A DNA stretch of 64,000 bases from Hirudo medicinalis (GCA_011800805.1 MPNW01000081.1:149398-213397); one strand, 5' to 3'. Numbered from the stretch's first letter, positions 13,164 through 26,051 are shown. Numbers and translations are program-made. The notes: generated by a model not told the origin, from the letters alone.

Positions 13164-13170
<7 letters not shown>

Positions 13171-13197
<27 letters not shown>

Positions 13198-13376
13198 TGT
13201 ATGTATGTATGTATGTATGTATGTATGTATGTATGTATGTATGTATGTATGTATGTATGTATGTATGTATGTATGTATGTATGTATGTATGTATGTATGT
13301 ATGTATGTATGTATGTATGTATGTATGTATGTATGTATGTATGTATGTATGTATGTATATATATATATATATATAT
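13171..13376. repeat. (GTAT)47 microsatellite merging into (AT)n
   Basis: An uninterrupted tetranucleotide run of about 188 bp followed by about 20 bp of AT. It makes long artificial open frames on both strands (Met-Tyr-Val-Cys or His-Thr-Tyr-Ile repeats), which are not genes. Confidence 0.97.
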
Positions 13377-14721
13377 GTGCATGAATGTATGATCAAATAA
13401 TTTTTTACTTAATCAATTTATATTAACAAAATTTGCGTTCACTGTGAATCTTTACGAAGTGCCATGAAGGTCGTGGGAGAATGAAAAAAAGGCGAATTAC
13501 AGCGAAATGAAAACATTTACCGAATACGAAACAAAATTCCAAACAAACTAATAAATGGAATGACTGAATTATTATTCAATACTGGTGGAAAAGTTAAATA
13601 ACATAAAATGAATTACGAAGGTAATGTTATTTTTGAGATGAATTAGGAACTAATATTTTATGTTAACATTTTAAATTTGTTTATTGCATTTCAATTTCAG
13701 TTATGAGAGAGTTGGTCAGATAGTTAGTCTAACCTCAATTACTAGTACATGATGTTAGTATCACAAGGTACATTAAAGTACTTACACTTAATATAACGCA
13801 TTAAATCAATTTGTTTTTTATCTGTTAATAGAAATATATAGAAAAATATTCGCTCAAACAGCTATAACATTTTGAATTACGAAATGTGTATTTTATACTT
13901 GTACACTTGTCGGTGACAATTATTCGAACGTCAGAACTTCAAAGTCCCCTCTACTCATTCATCCACCCATCCACTCACTCATCCACCCATTCGTCCACCC
14001 ATCCATTTTAAAACGTCCACCACGAGTGAGCGAGTATTTTTAAAAAATTTATAAATAAAAATAAGGCTAAACATTCAGTAATTAATTCATTCTCAAATAT
14101 TCATTCAATTTCGCAAGTTTTTTTAATTACTTTTTCCTTTTTCTAAACAAAAAAAAATTAGTATTTTGAATATCTGATCTTAACGCTCCATCCGGCAAGT
14201 ACTTGATGACGCCAAAGAGAAAACGAACATCGGACGTTCTTCTCCGATGAGGAGAAATTTGAGAAATATGAGAAATATGAGAAATATGTCTCCTCAAAAT
14301 ATGTGTGACATTATTTTGCGGGGGGATTCGAGAAAAAAAGCGCATCATAATTTACGGACGTCACGTTCAAATGTCCAACAGCAATCAAGAAGCAGAAAAT
14401 AATTGACCGTTAAGTTTGAGAGAAAACATAAAAAATGTTCCGAATGAATTCTTGTTAATTGAAGCGTGAATTAAAGATAATGTAACAACTGCTGCTGATA
14501 CAGCAACAACGTGTTTGATGTTCGCTTGTGAAGGCATGAAATTCGTTCGAGCGAGTAATTTTTTAGCAACAAATTGCAGGCATCAGGTTGTAGCAGGCTC
14601 TCTTTTTGTTCACTTCAAAGGACCCTCAACAATTTCTTTGCACACAACTGGGTCGATTAATAAAATAGATTTAACTACTTTTAACTCGACTAATAATTGA
14701 TATCATCAACATCATCATCGG

Positions 14722-14747
14722 CGTCGTCGTCGTCGTCGTCGTCGTCG

Positions 14748-14805
<58 letters not shown>
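14722..14805. repeat. (GTC)n then (ATC)n compound microsatellite
   Basis: About nine GTC units switch directly to about 19 ATC units. The two blocks differ by one base per unit, which fits expansion from a single G-to-A variant of the unit. Confidence 0.95.
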
Positions 14806-15224
14806 GTTATTATATTATCAATATTTTTAATAGAAATATTTTTTAAAGCAAGAAATATGTTTTAATATATAGGTTCAAAATAGTTTAGGGTTACGTAAAT
14901 ACTATTATTATTATAATTATTATTGTTATTATTGTTAATATTATATAACATTTAATATTGTTATTATTATTATTAAAAATGTGAAATAATCTTATTTTCA
15001 TGATGGCTGCTCCGGTCGGTCAGTAACGAAGTAGAAATTGTGACTTTCATAAGAATCATCCTTGTTTGGTCTGATGTTTGCTCAAAAATCTACAGGATTT
15101 CCTATCACCAAGGTTGTCACTAGACTTATTTAGAGCATGTTTGAACAGTTTTTGTTAAGTGATTTTATGATAAAATTCAATAGTCATGATATACAAAATT
15201 AATATTCAACTTCATAATATTCAA

Positions 15225-15341
15225 NNNNNNNNNNNNNNNNNNNNNNNNNNNNNNNNNNNNNNNNNNNNNNNNNNNNNNNNNNNNNNNNNNNNNNNNNNNN
15301 NNNNNNNNNNNNNNNNNNNNNNNNNNNNNNNNNNNNNNNNN
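15225..15341. other. Assembly gap (117 N)
   Basis: Unknown bases. The 25 bp immediately before and after the gap are identical (both begin taatattcaacttcataat), so the true gap may be small, absent or a tandem repeat. Confidence 0.98.
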
Positions 15342-15493
15342 TAATATTCAACTTCATAATATTCAAAAGTCATCAGGGAAGGTCATTCGGGGTAAATTTC
15401 TGCAGCAAACAAACACACTGAAAAACATTGAAGCTACAACAAGTTCAGTGCAATAATAATCATTAGAATGTTTTTGAGTGGTTTGTTGATTGG

Positions 15494-15626
15494 TGGTGAT
15501 AGATGGTGGTGGTAGGTGGTAGTGGTAGGTGGTAGTGGTAGGTGGTAGTGGTAGGTGGAAGTGGTAGGTGGAAGTGGTAGGTGGTAGTGGTAGGTGGAAG
15601 TGGTAGGTGGTAGATGGTGGTGGTAA
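15494..15626. repeat. G-rich minisatellite
   Basis: Irregular tandem units of ggtggtagtggtaggtgg and variants with a G-to-A change, all in runs of GG doublets on the plus strand. The strand asymmetry allows two-tier G-quadruplex folding in principle. Confidence 0.85.
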
Positions 15627-16763
15627 GTTAACAATAAAGATGATTAAGTGTTGTGCCAACAATTAAAAAATTGTCTTGCATTACTAAATTGAAGCTGCAA
15701 CTCGAAGATGAAATAATATTAATAATGAAAATGTTACTCACACTTAGACATTTTATTTTATATTTTAAACGAGAAATAAGCAACGATTAATCTCATTAAT
15801 GCATACTTTCAGTCATTAGTAACGTATTTATAAAATTCTCATAATTTTCACACAGTATTTTTTATATTCGTTATTCGAATATGAAATTTCTCGCTTCCCC
15901 AAACCACCTGAGAACAATTAATGATTTCCTGGTCGGCATTCGAGTGTTTAATTCCTTCATTCCTCACTCCACTGATTCCATTGAAACGTTTAGTTCACTG
16001 CGATCCAACAAACGGAATTTTAAGAATTTGTAAATGTGAGCTTAAGATGATAAGGATGATGATCATGATGATGGTGATGATGATGGTGTTGCTGCTGCTG
16101 ATGATGGTGATGATAACGAAGAGGAGGAGGAGGAGGATGCGGGTAGGAAGGGGATGATGATGTGATACTCGAGGGGCTCTGTGTACATTGAATGAGACAC
16201 TTTGAATATTTCATTCCGGCATTGTCAGAAACTTCAACCAATTCATTGATGCCACGTTAATTTGCAGCCATCGATGAATGGACGAGAATTGTTCACGTGA
16301 TCATCAACTCTGTTTCTCTAAAGGAAATCACTCGCTCTTTAGAGTTGGTTCTTTCGGTTGAAAATCGAGTAATGATGTTAGTAGTTCAACAAATACTTTC
16401 AACTCATTTTCAGAGGACTATCAATGACACCGATGAAACAAATGCCATTTCAATTGAACACAATCATCATCATCATCATCATCACCAGCATCATCATCAT
16501 CAGCATCCTGAGATATCCAATGTTAGCAATATATGTTTAGCAAGAGCTCTAAAAAAAAATTTCAAAATGAATGTGATTACGAACGATGGAAATAATGAAA
16601 TAAAACTGGTAAATGATTATTTATGAATAATTACCCTTGAATTAATATTTTTCAAAATTTCGCTAGAATTCTAGTAAAATCTTTTAGACTGCAACTATCT
16701 CGACAGATTACATTCTAAAGACCTGCTATTTATTACCTGTTGTAGAGAATGACTTTAACTGGA

Positions 16764-17124
16764 TCTAAGTACAGTTATTTAGTTATTTAGTTATTCAGTT
16801 ATTTAGTTATTCAGTTATTTAGTTATTTAGTTATTTAGTTATTTAGTTATTTAGTTATTTAGTTATTATTTAGGTTGACTACCGTGGGTCTATCCATAAG
16901 CGAGAATATCAGATGACATTAGCGTTACTATGTTTCACAATTTTAATATGAATTTTTATTATGAAATTTATATTTGGTCCAATAAAATCAATTATNTTAG
17001 TTATTTAGTTATTTAGTTATTTAGTTATTTAGTTATTTAGTTATTTAGTTATTTAGTTATTTAGTTATTTAGTTATTTAGTTATTTAGTTATTTAGTTAT
17101 TTAGTTATTTAGTTATTTAGTTAG
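16764..17124. repeat. (TTTAGTTA)n octamer tandem arrays in two blocks
   Basis: Two arrays of the 8-bp unit agttattt lie at about 16764-16867 and 16997-17124, separated by about 130 bp of unique DNA. A single N at 16996 sits at the start of the second array, suggesting an assembly join. A few units carry a T-to-C change. Confidence 0.92.
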
Positions 17125-18997
17125 CAGTCAAACCAACGAAACGTTACAATGGGAAACTACAATTGAATCAATGAAGTGAAGAGTCATTGGAAACTCGTCA
17201 CCGAGGGAAGTTGCTAATTGCTTTGAAATCTTTGAGATGGAATCAAAATATATCTTTTAAAGCAGAAGAATTATCCAAAAGCAACTGTTAAAACAGCGGG
17301 AAATAACATGACCGAATAAAATATTTAAAATGTGTTGTCTTAAAAATGTCTTAAAAACTGTTTGTTCTATATCATGACATCGACATCACGATACCACATG
17401 ACATGACATTAAGGACATTTGCAGCAATTGACACCACTTCACGCTACACTGAACTCTTAATAAAGATGGATCGTCAGCAGCTTCTTTTAAACCTTCATGC
17501 TCGATTGACCATCTTTGCACTCATGTGGTTGCAAGAGCCGTTGATACAAATGCTAATAAGAATCACTTCCAATATGACTCTCATTTCGAACCAAACAAAC
17601 GTTTTTCAGACAAAGTATTCTATTAAAATATTCTATTAAAATATTGCTCTCGTAAAATATTGTGAAGCGTTGAGATGTCACACGTTGACGTCATGCATGA
17701 GTGGTGGGCAGTACCACATTTCTCGGTTGCATTACGACCAGCAACGTTGTTAAGTAATCGTTATAATTGCTCGTAATAGCGTTTATTACAAGGCACAAAT
17801 TTCCTCTGAAAGAAAGGGCTGCAGGAGAAAACGTGAAGAATTCCTTCGAGATGACGAGAAGAAAGTTGGGTTTGAGTTATTGAGTTGTAAATTATGCAAC
17901 TCAGATCAAAGAGTTGACCTCTCAGGAGATCCATCCATGTCGAGTGAGAAGGTGCTGAATAAACTTAACTTGCACATCAAAGTACCGGTGACGTCACGAG
18001 TGTTGGAACAAGTTTTTGTTCAGGTGTGCACAAAACAAGGAGGAGAAATTCGGAATTAATAACTAAGGTGAGCACGGGGAGCTTCCATCCGTGCCATGAA
18101 CTGATCCTGCTACGCTTCGCTGAACAAAAACTCGTAGGTTTCGTCGGTTTGAAATTCTTTAGAAATGAATGATTGAAATTTTTAATTCATTTGCTTCAGT
18201 TGTTCTTGATGCCAGGTCTTCGTTGCTAATTATCCTCACCAATGAAATCATCACGGAGTTAAAAGACGAAGATGACAAATGCGGTCATTAGTTGCCGCTG
18301 CAAATATTCATTTGTGTGATTATTCTACACATTCGAATCGTTTCAAGTTTCAACTCAAGTTTTGTTGTGTTTATCGCGGACGACGACGACGACGACGACG
18401 ATAATGATTATGATGTCATTAATACTTGTCTCAAATCATTACAATGGAGAACAATTCTGTTGGTTTCTGATGAAAAATTCAAGACTCGAGATATCCATTG
18501 TGCTCGTCATCATGAGCTCTCCATTGAAACCGTTCCGATTAATTTTTCAACGAAAATCTTCACCAGTTTCCAACTTTTTGATAATTTGTTGTTACCGACT
18601 TAAGTGCAATTTTGAATTATTAAGGAATTTCATTTTAGTGAAAATGTGAAAAAACGTGATTTCGATAAAAGATTGAGCACATAAAATGATTGGCCGTCGT
18701 CAATGAGCCAATATAATTCTTGGTCCTTATTGGCAGCGGATTAATAGATCTTCAACCTATCAGAAAATCAGAAAATTTCTGGTTCTTCTGCTTCGTGAAG
18801 GCCATCTTAACATTATTTGGACCTAACAAATTTATAAATTTCTTCTTTTAATAAAACTCGTCGAGCAATCTGAGTATTTCTGACGCGATTTATGAACAAT
18901 CGAACTTGATTCTTTAAAAACATCTCTTCTGTGATTGGCTGGTGGGCGTGTCGCCGATTGTTGCTGAAGGAGAGATGTCGGTGGATGTGGATGGAGC

Positions 18998-19171
18998 TTA
19001 AAAGGGACGAATCGTCTGGTTGGCGATCGTTTGTTGTTAGGACTTTCATTACAAGGTGGGTCGTTGTCATCTTTATCTTAACTACTGAGACCGTTCAAAC
19101 TGTTACGCAAGGAAGAGTAATTGGTCAGTTGATCAGCATTTCAAAACGGATTTTTCTTTAATCTCATCGCA
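18998..19171 (+). promoter_or_regulatory. Putative promoter and non-coding first exon of the Gfi1/Senseless gene
   Basis: A TATA-like TTAAAAG lies at 18998-19004. About 50 bp downstream is a donor-like ACAAG|gtgggt (exon end near 19053), and an acceptor (atcgcag) ends at 19171. The next exon contains no ATG before 19229. This arrangement fits a short untranslated first exon, but transcription start and direction are inferred. Confidence 0.35.
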
Positions 19172-19228
19172 GGAGCAACAACCTCCGAAACTAAACAGGA
19201 AAAAGTGGTCAGTTTGTTTCTTATAAAA

Positions 19229-22088
19229 TGCCGCAACTCGACGGTGGATACGAAGGCAAGAAAATGAAAGGTTTGTCCGTTTATTTGATCCGTTGAAATA
19301 AAAATATTAGTTAAATTCGTGAATAAGTCCAAATCATCTCAGTTACGCAAAGGACTTTAATCAAATAAATAAATAAATAAATATAAGAAAATTATGAAAA
19401 AAAGAGTTCAATAAAATCTGGACTGAAAAGGTTCTTGGCTTATGTTCTTCGGATTATGAAGCGAACCCGTTGCGTGTTCTCTGCAGGAATTCAGCGATCG
19501 TGTGTTGAGATTTGTTGCTTGGCAGCGAGCTTTTCAATTTGATTGCAATGTTTGAAGATTTTCTTCATCGACGGGGTGCCGACAAAATGTAGAAACACGA
19601 TCAATTATTCACATATGATTGTTATTATTCACATATCCAGCACGGATTAAAGGCACTTTAAGCTGATCATGACTGAGTTCTCGATGGGTCGCATCAAATA
19701 GTTAAGGAGGTGCACTATCAGAACGATTGCACCCAATTTCATATTAATTCCTACCCACTTGTTCTACAGACTCGATGAACGAAGAAAAGATCGCGAGCGT
19801 TCATCCCGAGCAAGACGCGCACTCAAAATATTCTTCCATCGGAAATGAACGCGCCCTCGTCGGTGAGTAATTTCGTTGTCTTTCTTTTAACGGAATCCAC
19901 GACAACGTTCCCTCCTCAGGTGACTTTGGATCTCCATTGAAACGTCCAAAGTTTTCCTACAACGTTCTTCCTCCCCGTTCAGACGATCACCTGAACCTGT
20001 GCCAAGTGGAATCCTTCCAAAGACAGTTCGTGGGTGGAAGTAATTTCTTCAATCATTTCAAGTTCATGCACCCCCAGTGTGGAAAATATTGGAGTTATTT
20101 CTGCTACATGAACATGCTTTCCAAGTATTTCATGCAACAAGCAGCCGACTTACGATTTAAAAATTATTCTGCGCATCGCTTGGCGGAAGAAGCAGTTGAG
20201 GCGCCAAAATTCGAAAGTTCTGCAAGTTTCGAAAACAACTGGAGGTGGGACTCTTCGAAACCTGCATCGAAATGCGAGGAAGGATCGAAACCACACGAGG
20301 CCAGGAAGGGCATTTGGAGCCCGGCAACAGATATTGAGCAAAACTCCAGCGTGAGAACATCTGTAAATAAAGATCTTAAGTCTCAGAACGTGTCGAAGCA
20401 TCTGTGGTCTCCCAACCTTCCCCACATCCTCAGAGGCCACCACAAAGGATTCCACGACGACCCGAGAAGAGTCTTCATCGAGAGGGAGGTCGGCTTCAAC
20501 ACCAATTACTGCTGTTCTGTCTGCTGTAAAAACTTCCAAACTGCACACGGGCTCGAGGTAAACGTTATTGAACTGCTCCTCTTCAGAACAGGGGATTAAT
20601 AAGTGCACAGGGATGGATATCATTGAGCCATTCTTTCAGGTCCACGTGAGGCGATCGCACAGCGGCGGCAGGAGACCTTTCGAGTGCATCTCGTGCAATA
20701 AAACTTTCGGACATCAGGCAAGTTTGACCCAACATCAGGCCACAGTGCACAGCAACGAACGCACGTACAAATGTCAACAGTGCGGCAAAAGTTTCAAACG
20801 TTCTTCGACTCTCTCAACGCACATGCTCATCCACAGCGACACACGTCCCTACCCGTGTCAGTACTGCGGTAAGAGGTTCCATCAAAAGTCAGACATGAAG
20901 AAGCACACCTACATTCACACCGGTGAGTCAGGGAATAAAATGATAGTGATGATGATGATGATGATGATGATGATGGCGGTGGTGATGAAGATGATGGGTG
21001 ATGACAAAATAGACTTGGAAGCGCTTTTCAAAGGATGTAAAAGTCGACGTAGATCGTCAGCAGTCAAGATTTGAGCCCAAACAAACATCGGTGACATGTT
21101 CGAGTGAATGATTATTAAATGAATTATGTTCGTGGCGTCATGTGCCTGAAACTCTCCATTAAATCATACGAAATCATCTGCTGATTCTTTCTTCTCATGT
21201 CTCCAATTGTTCTGGCTGGATGGTTCGTTGAAATCATTTCAAGTGAAACACCTTGGTGATCTGTCGGTGATGAAAATAATAATTTAAAAAATAAGGCACG
21301 ACAGAATGACAACGTACGCCTTGCAAGTGAACGTGTCATCCTCGAATGTGTTTTCAATTCTCTGCGAAATAAATCGAAAGTCTTGCCAAAAGTAGGAGCA
21401 TCAATTGATCTCTGCTTGAATAAATCTGACGAGTGGCTGTCTGTCTAGATAAAAATGATTGTGACGTCACACGAGATAAACACTAATGAGTGAATCTCCT
21501 CTTGAATAATTGATTCAATCTTCTCAAATCATCGTTGTTTCTCATTTCCTCCGCGTCCGTGCCATCCCTTATCGATCACGTGATGAAGACACGTGCAACG
21601 CATTAAATATGATTTCCGACAGGCGCCCTCAACTCGTACTGACCAAACGAACTCCTACCTTTTCAGGCGAGAAACCCTACGTGTGTCGACAGTGCGGGAA
21701 AGCATTCAGTCAGTCGTCGAACCTCATCACTCACAGCAGGAAACATTCGGGACTGAAGCCGTTCGCATGCAGGTCCTGTAACAAAGCATTCCAGAGGAAG
21801 GTGGACCTCCGCAGACACGTGGAGACACAGCACTCGAATGTTGCTGGCGACGATGATAACGATGCGCACAACTTGTTGCGTTCGGACAACCGAGTAGAGA
21901 TTACCGTTGCTGATGACGAGGAGTACGAAGATGACTCGTTCACCGTCAACACGTCGTCGCCATCCACAACTGCGATTCTGAGCAATTCACAGAACGATGA
22001 CTTTTCCAGAACTAACGACGATGTCGACGACGACGACGACGACGACGATGACGACGATGATGATGTCGATGTGACCTCGTCGTGTTGA
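19229..22088 (+). CDS. Gfi1/sens: Gfi1/Senseless/PAG-3-type C2H2 zinc-finger transcription factor
   Basis: Five coding exons: 19229-19271, 19770-19862, 19920-20557, 20640-20922, 21667-22088; 492 codons. All phases fit. The C-terminal part carries six C2H2 fingers that match the Gfi1 family finger by finger: [79 protein letters not shown] and [15 protein letters not shown]. Family members are nuclear repressors or co-activators that act in sensory neuron and blood-cell fate. The N-terminus reads MPQLDGG and has no SNAG repressor motif. After the fingers is an acidic tail with about 13 consecutive Asp, coded by an imperfect GAC/GAT microsatellite. The start is the first ATG after the acceptor at 19171. 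Introns 1-4 are GT-AG. The N-terminal 200 residues show no known domain. Confidence in the family is very high. Confidence 0.93.
19325..19384 (+). repeat. Hairpin-tail repeat, copy 2, with (AAAT)n
   Basis: The block aagtccaaatcatctcagtt, then acgcaaaggactttaatcaa, ends in AAAT tandem units. It lies in the first coding intron of the Gfi1/Senseless gene. Confidence 0.65.
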
Positions 22089-22871
22089 TTCCGACGTTTC
22101 ACTATAAATAAATACTTTATACAAAATATTTATTTTTCATGGCGATGTTGATGATGATCATGGTGAGGATGGGGATGATAATGATATGATAATTGATGAC
22201 ACTTATTGATTGGAGCACATGTTGCATTTGTCCAAAACTAAATCCATATTATGACTAATTTAAGTTTAAGGATTTGATGATAATGATGCTGCTGCTGATG
22301 ATGATGATGGTGATGGTGCTGATGATGATGGTGATGGCGGTGATGATGATGATGACGGTAATGATGATGATGGTGACGGTGACGATAAACTGTGGCTTTA
22401 AAGATTCATCCACTCGGGTTAGTCTCCTGAGCATTGGGACAGCAATCAACAAATTGTATGTTGATGGATAAGATTACAGATTCATTTCAGAAACAACGAT
22501 GACGATGACGATGATGATGATGAGCAATCTGGACTCGAATGCGTGGAATGTGCATGGAAGAGAAACAAGGACTTGTATGCAATCTGCCTTGTATTTATTT
22601 AGCATGCCAGTCCAACATAAAACAACAACCCCACGTCTCTTGGGTCCAATCCGTGCCAAGCGCCATCTCTGTAATTGTTCAAATCAATGCTTCCTTCCCA
22701 ACACCAATTTGCTGCTACTCACTTCGATGAACCACTTACCTGATTGGAAAGTCAGTTTGTTTGACGCTCGTCAACGTCAGTCGAACGCCACTGATTTCCA
22801 ATGTTTCATCGATTCTTGAAATACACGCTTATCAAAGACTCGGCTGATCTGAATGTTTTTAAGAGTCATGT

Positions 22872-22913
22872 GAGTTAGTGAGTTAGTGAGTTAGTGAGTT
22901 AGTGAGTTAGGAC
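22872..22913. repeat. (GAGTTAGT)n short tandem array
   Basis: About five copies of an 8-bp unit. The unit resembles the agttattt octamer at 16.8-17.1 kb, differing at two or three positions. Confidence 0.85.
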
Positions 22914-22952
22914 TTCGTGAATGAAAACAAATATTAAATAATTGTTTTAATT

Positions 22953-22999
22953 AAGTCCAAATCATCTCAGTTATGCAACGGACTTTAATCAAATAAATT
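22953..22999 (+). repeat. Hairpin-tail repeat, copy 3
   Basis: The block aagtccaaatcatctcagtt, then atgcaacggactttaatcaa, then ataaatt. It is nearly identical to copy 2, with the AAGTCC/GGACTT stem preserved. Confidence 0.65.
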
Positions 23000-24979
23000 G
23001 CTTAATTAATGTAATTAGATATTTTGTTCGACGAATAATTAATATTTAAAATTTAATGCCAATAATTAGGACATTATAACTTATAATGAGCACCTTTAAA
23101 TACGCTACTAAATGCAGTAATGAAGTTGTTCTGGACTTGGATATTTTGAGATATAACAAGTCGCTGACCTCTGAACTTTCGTCGACCTTATTGCTGATCC
23201 CACGTCATTCGTTGACCTAATTAGTCGACTACCTTTAAGTTTGATGAAAACTTCGATTATCAGTCGCCATGGATACCGGCGCAAACAATGGAGCGGCTAT
23301 TGTGACGATCATGATAACGATCATGTTGTGAGCAGAAAGTGGAATAAATCCATTGTTTGCTTTCCAGTTGGAAGATCCTTCACAACCTGGAAGTACCTGG
23401 AGGTCGTTTGCCTCTCTTAATTGTTGCTATTGTTCTTCTTGCGAGGGATGATTCGCATGAAACACTTTGTGAGCACCAAACAATTTCTCGATGGATCAGT
23501 TATTCCATCGTTTAAACGTGTCTGCGATTGTATGTGATACAAGGATCGTGTGGTGTAATGAGCGATGATTGTATGCGGCTTTATGAGATAGCAGGTCGTA
23601 TAGCAAGGTGATGTGTGCATGTGATTGATTGCATTTGATTGATCGCATGTGATTGATTGCATGAGATTGTAAGCGAGGGTGGTTTTGTAAAACAAAAAAC
23701 AAAACAAAAAACAACAAAAAAGAGGACAATCCACGGAGCGGCAGAAACAAAGGAGACAAAATGACTTAAATTTAATCAGCCTCGACATGATAATCTTCGT
23801 CATGGCCTCCCAGGGGTCAACAGCCTTTGATGACCTTTGCCCCGCAGGCACTTTCATATTGTAGCACGTTACCCTCCTAACTTCATTTGCATTCAACAGG
23901 AAAAGGTAATCTATTTAAACCGCTCCCCGAGAAAATTATGCGAATAAATATTTGCAGCAAGTTATGACCGTTGTTGTGATGCAATTGATAATACAATCGT
24001 CTGGAATCCAATGACGTCATGCAGCCTAACGATGATGACGATGATGAAGATGAAGGTGACGATGGTGGTCGACATGAGTGATGCTTCGCTGAAGGAGGTT
24101 GGTAATTGATTCCATTTGAGGACCCCTCGTTGCTCTCTTGCGAGTTTACGAGAAATTCCAGCCACATTCGCATTCCTAAGACGGAGACTTTTACTTTTTC
24201 TCTGTAAATATTATATCCTTCTTGAGGAATTATTAATTAATTGAATAATTAGTAGATTAATGAAGGCTAGATTAATTTCGCTGTTGTTTTTCTGCACTCT
24301 TTGTTAATCTTAGGTTAGATTTAAAAATATTCAATCCTGAATAGTTACGAATGTTGTTGAAGTTGTTGAAAAATGTTGTCACAACAACATAATGAGATTA
24401 CGAGGAACTTCGTCATCTCGATCATCATTCAGAGGCATGCATGCTCCTTCCACACAAACATTCAACAGGTGCCTCCACAATGCATCAACACGTGTTTTGG
24501 AGTAAAAGAAAACAGCGCCACATAAGTTATGTCTTTTGAACAGATGGCGCTTTATAATGACTGATGAATGATAGTTGATAATGTTTACATTAACATCGTT
24601 AATTGTTAAAAACACCTAGGAAAGGTCGGCTGAATGATGAGAACATTTATTTTATTTCTTAAACTTGAAGAATTCATTGCAGAAATTTTCGATAACAACG
24701 GGATAAAGTACTTGCTTTGTATCCACACGTCAGTGTTTATTGTATGTGCGCGAATTTATTTATACAACTTAGTAACAGTGATGTATAGTTTAGTGTTTCT
24801 TTAATAAAATATATTTCAAGTATGTTCATAATTATGTGTTATGAGCACATTATTATTATTATTATTATTTGCATCATGAATCGAACATTCTCCAATTGAA
24901 AGAATGAACTCGTCTGAAAGAATTGCATTATTGCTATTTATTTTTATTTACGTTTAATCAATCCTTCAAATTATTTTTA

Positions 24980-25700
24980 AATTTTGTGCCATTCACAGAC
25001 TTCATCCTCAACTTCACCAAGTTAAACATCATCCATATTCTTGCTTAATTCCTGTAAATCTTTTGAGAGCCGCTCATCTTAAATTAAAGTCAGAGTTTTT
25101 GTGGAGGTGCCTCTAGTTTTTATCCCCAAAGAATTTTTGCTAATATCACCTGTGACGGCTTCTGTTGTGACCATCTATGATAAAAATCCATTTCTTATCG
25201 ATTGGAAACTTACATATCTTTGTTGATCCAGACACCATTTTGCAATTGGGAGGTTTCTTCTGGCAAAGACATCCAAGTTCTTGGAGTAACAGAGTAACCT
25301 CGATAGTCATGAATTTTTACTCTGCTCTCGGCTTCTTGCTGTTTTGTCAGCCCTTCAAGGATTATAGATTTTTCTTGGGAAGGGATGGTTTTGTCAAACA
25401 TGCGATATTCATATTTGCTTTACTTGTAATTTAACAGAATGAACTGCTTATTATCAATTTCTTTCAGTGTTATGACGATTCTATTATATATACTCATCAC
25501 CCAGTTTTATAGAAAAGCTTGTCTCATGCCTTTGTATCACGTCATTCCTGTAATCCTGTGAAAGTCTGTTGATTTTTCGATGTTTCTTGGATCAACTTTT
25601 CCATTTTCTTATGCATCCAATCTTGTCTTCAGACTTTCATTTCTTATCTGTAAATGATAAACCTTCATCATCATTCAAATTTGAGAACATTTGAAAACGT
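24980..25700 (-). pseudogene. Decayed minus-strand coding region, family not recognised
   Basis: On the minus strand, protein-like reading continues across several frames and stops. An upstream block contains HRKINRLSQDYRNDVIQRHE. Next, after a frame change, comes NRIVITLKEIDNKQFILLNY. A 63-codon open frame (25401-25210) follows, starting MFDKTIPSQEKSIILEGL, and is followed by a donor-like agatatgtaagt. A last block contains DERLSKDLQELSKNMDDV and GEVEDEVCEWHK with internal stops. The residue mix is that of a soluble helical protein. I read this as an inactivated gene or transposon open frame; the frame changes could also be small introns. I do not recognise the product. Confidence 0.4.
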
Positions 25701-26051
25701 TTGAAATATGTCTCGGACTTCTCGTACTAATCTTCCAATACCAGTTTTATTTATTCTTTTCGTTTTCTATACCCTTACAATCTTTAAAATTAAATCTTCT
25801 TAAAAACATCTTACTTTTTCATTTCCCGCCAATTAAAAACGACTTAAAAGGCTTGTGCCCCTTTAAAGCTAATTTTTATATTCTCTGAACCCTCAAGTTG
25901 AAATACATCTCTTGCATGTGTTGTTACATTTGGATGTCAAACCGGCCTTTGCGACTCTAACATTAGATTTCTAAGTCTTAATTATCCTTAGCTCTCTAAT
26001 GCTTAGAAATGAATTTTTAAATTTCTTTGGCGTTCCATGTTACTCCACGTG

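Larger units (their letters stand above)
8978..18990. other. Long gene-free interval of repeats and simple sequence
   Basis: I see no exon series with coherent frames here after the filament 3' UTR. Open frames are short, or are made by microsatellites (13.2, 14.7 and 16.0-16.5 kb). The interval holds SINE copy C, two hairpin-tail repeats, AC, GTAT, GTC/ATC and octamer tandem repeats, a G-rich minisatellite and an N gap; these are listed separately. TGACGTCA palindromes at 17686 and 17989 and the promoter-like stretch near 19.0 kb could be regulatory DNA of the Gfi1/Senseless gene. Confidence 0.5.

Noticed and set aside
12850..13392. 180-codon open frame
   Set aside because: Most of it is the GTAT tetranucleotide repeat read as Met-Tyr-Val-Cys; open frames also exist on the other strand through the same repeat.
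16297..16626. 109-codon frame with a poly-His stretch
   Set aside because: The His run is an ATC/CAT microsatellite; no domain, no partner exons and no codon pattern outside the repeat.
20150..20623. 157-codon minus-strand frame
   Set aside because: Antisense shadow of Gfi1/Senseless exon 3.
24379..24615. 78-codon minus-strand frame with a Cys-containing middle
   Set aside because: No recognisable domain and no flanking splice structure; length is within chance in this composition.
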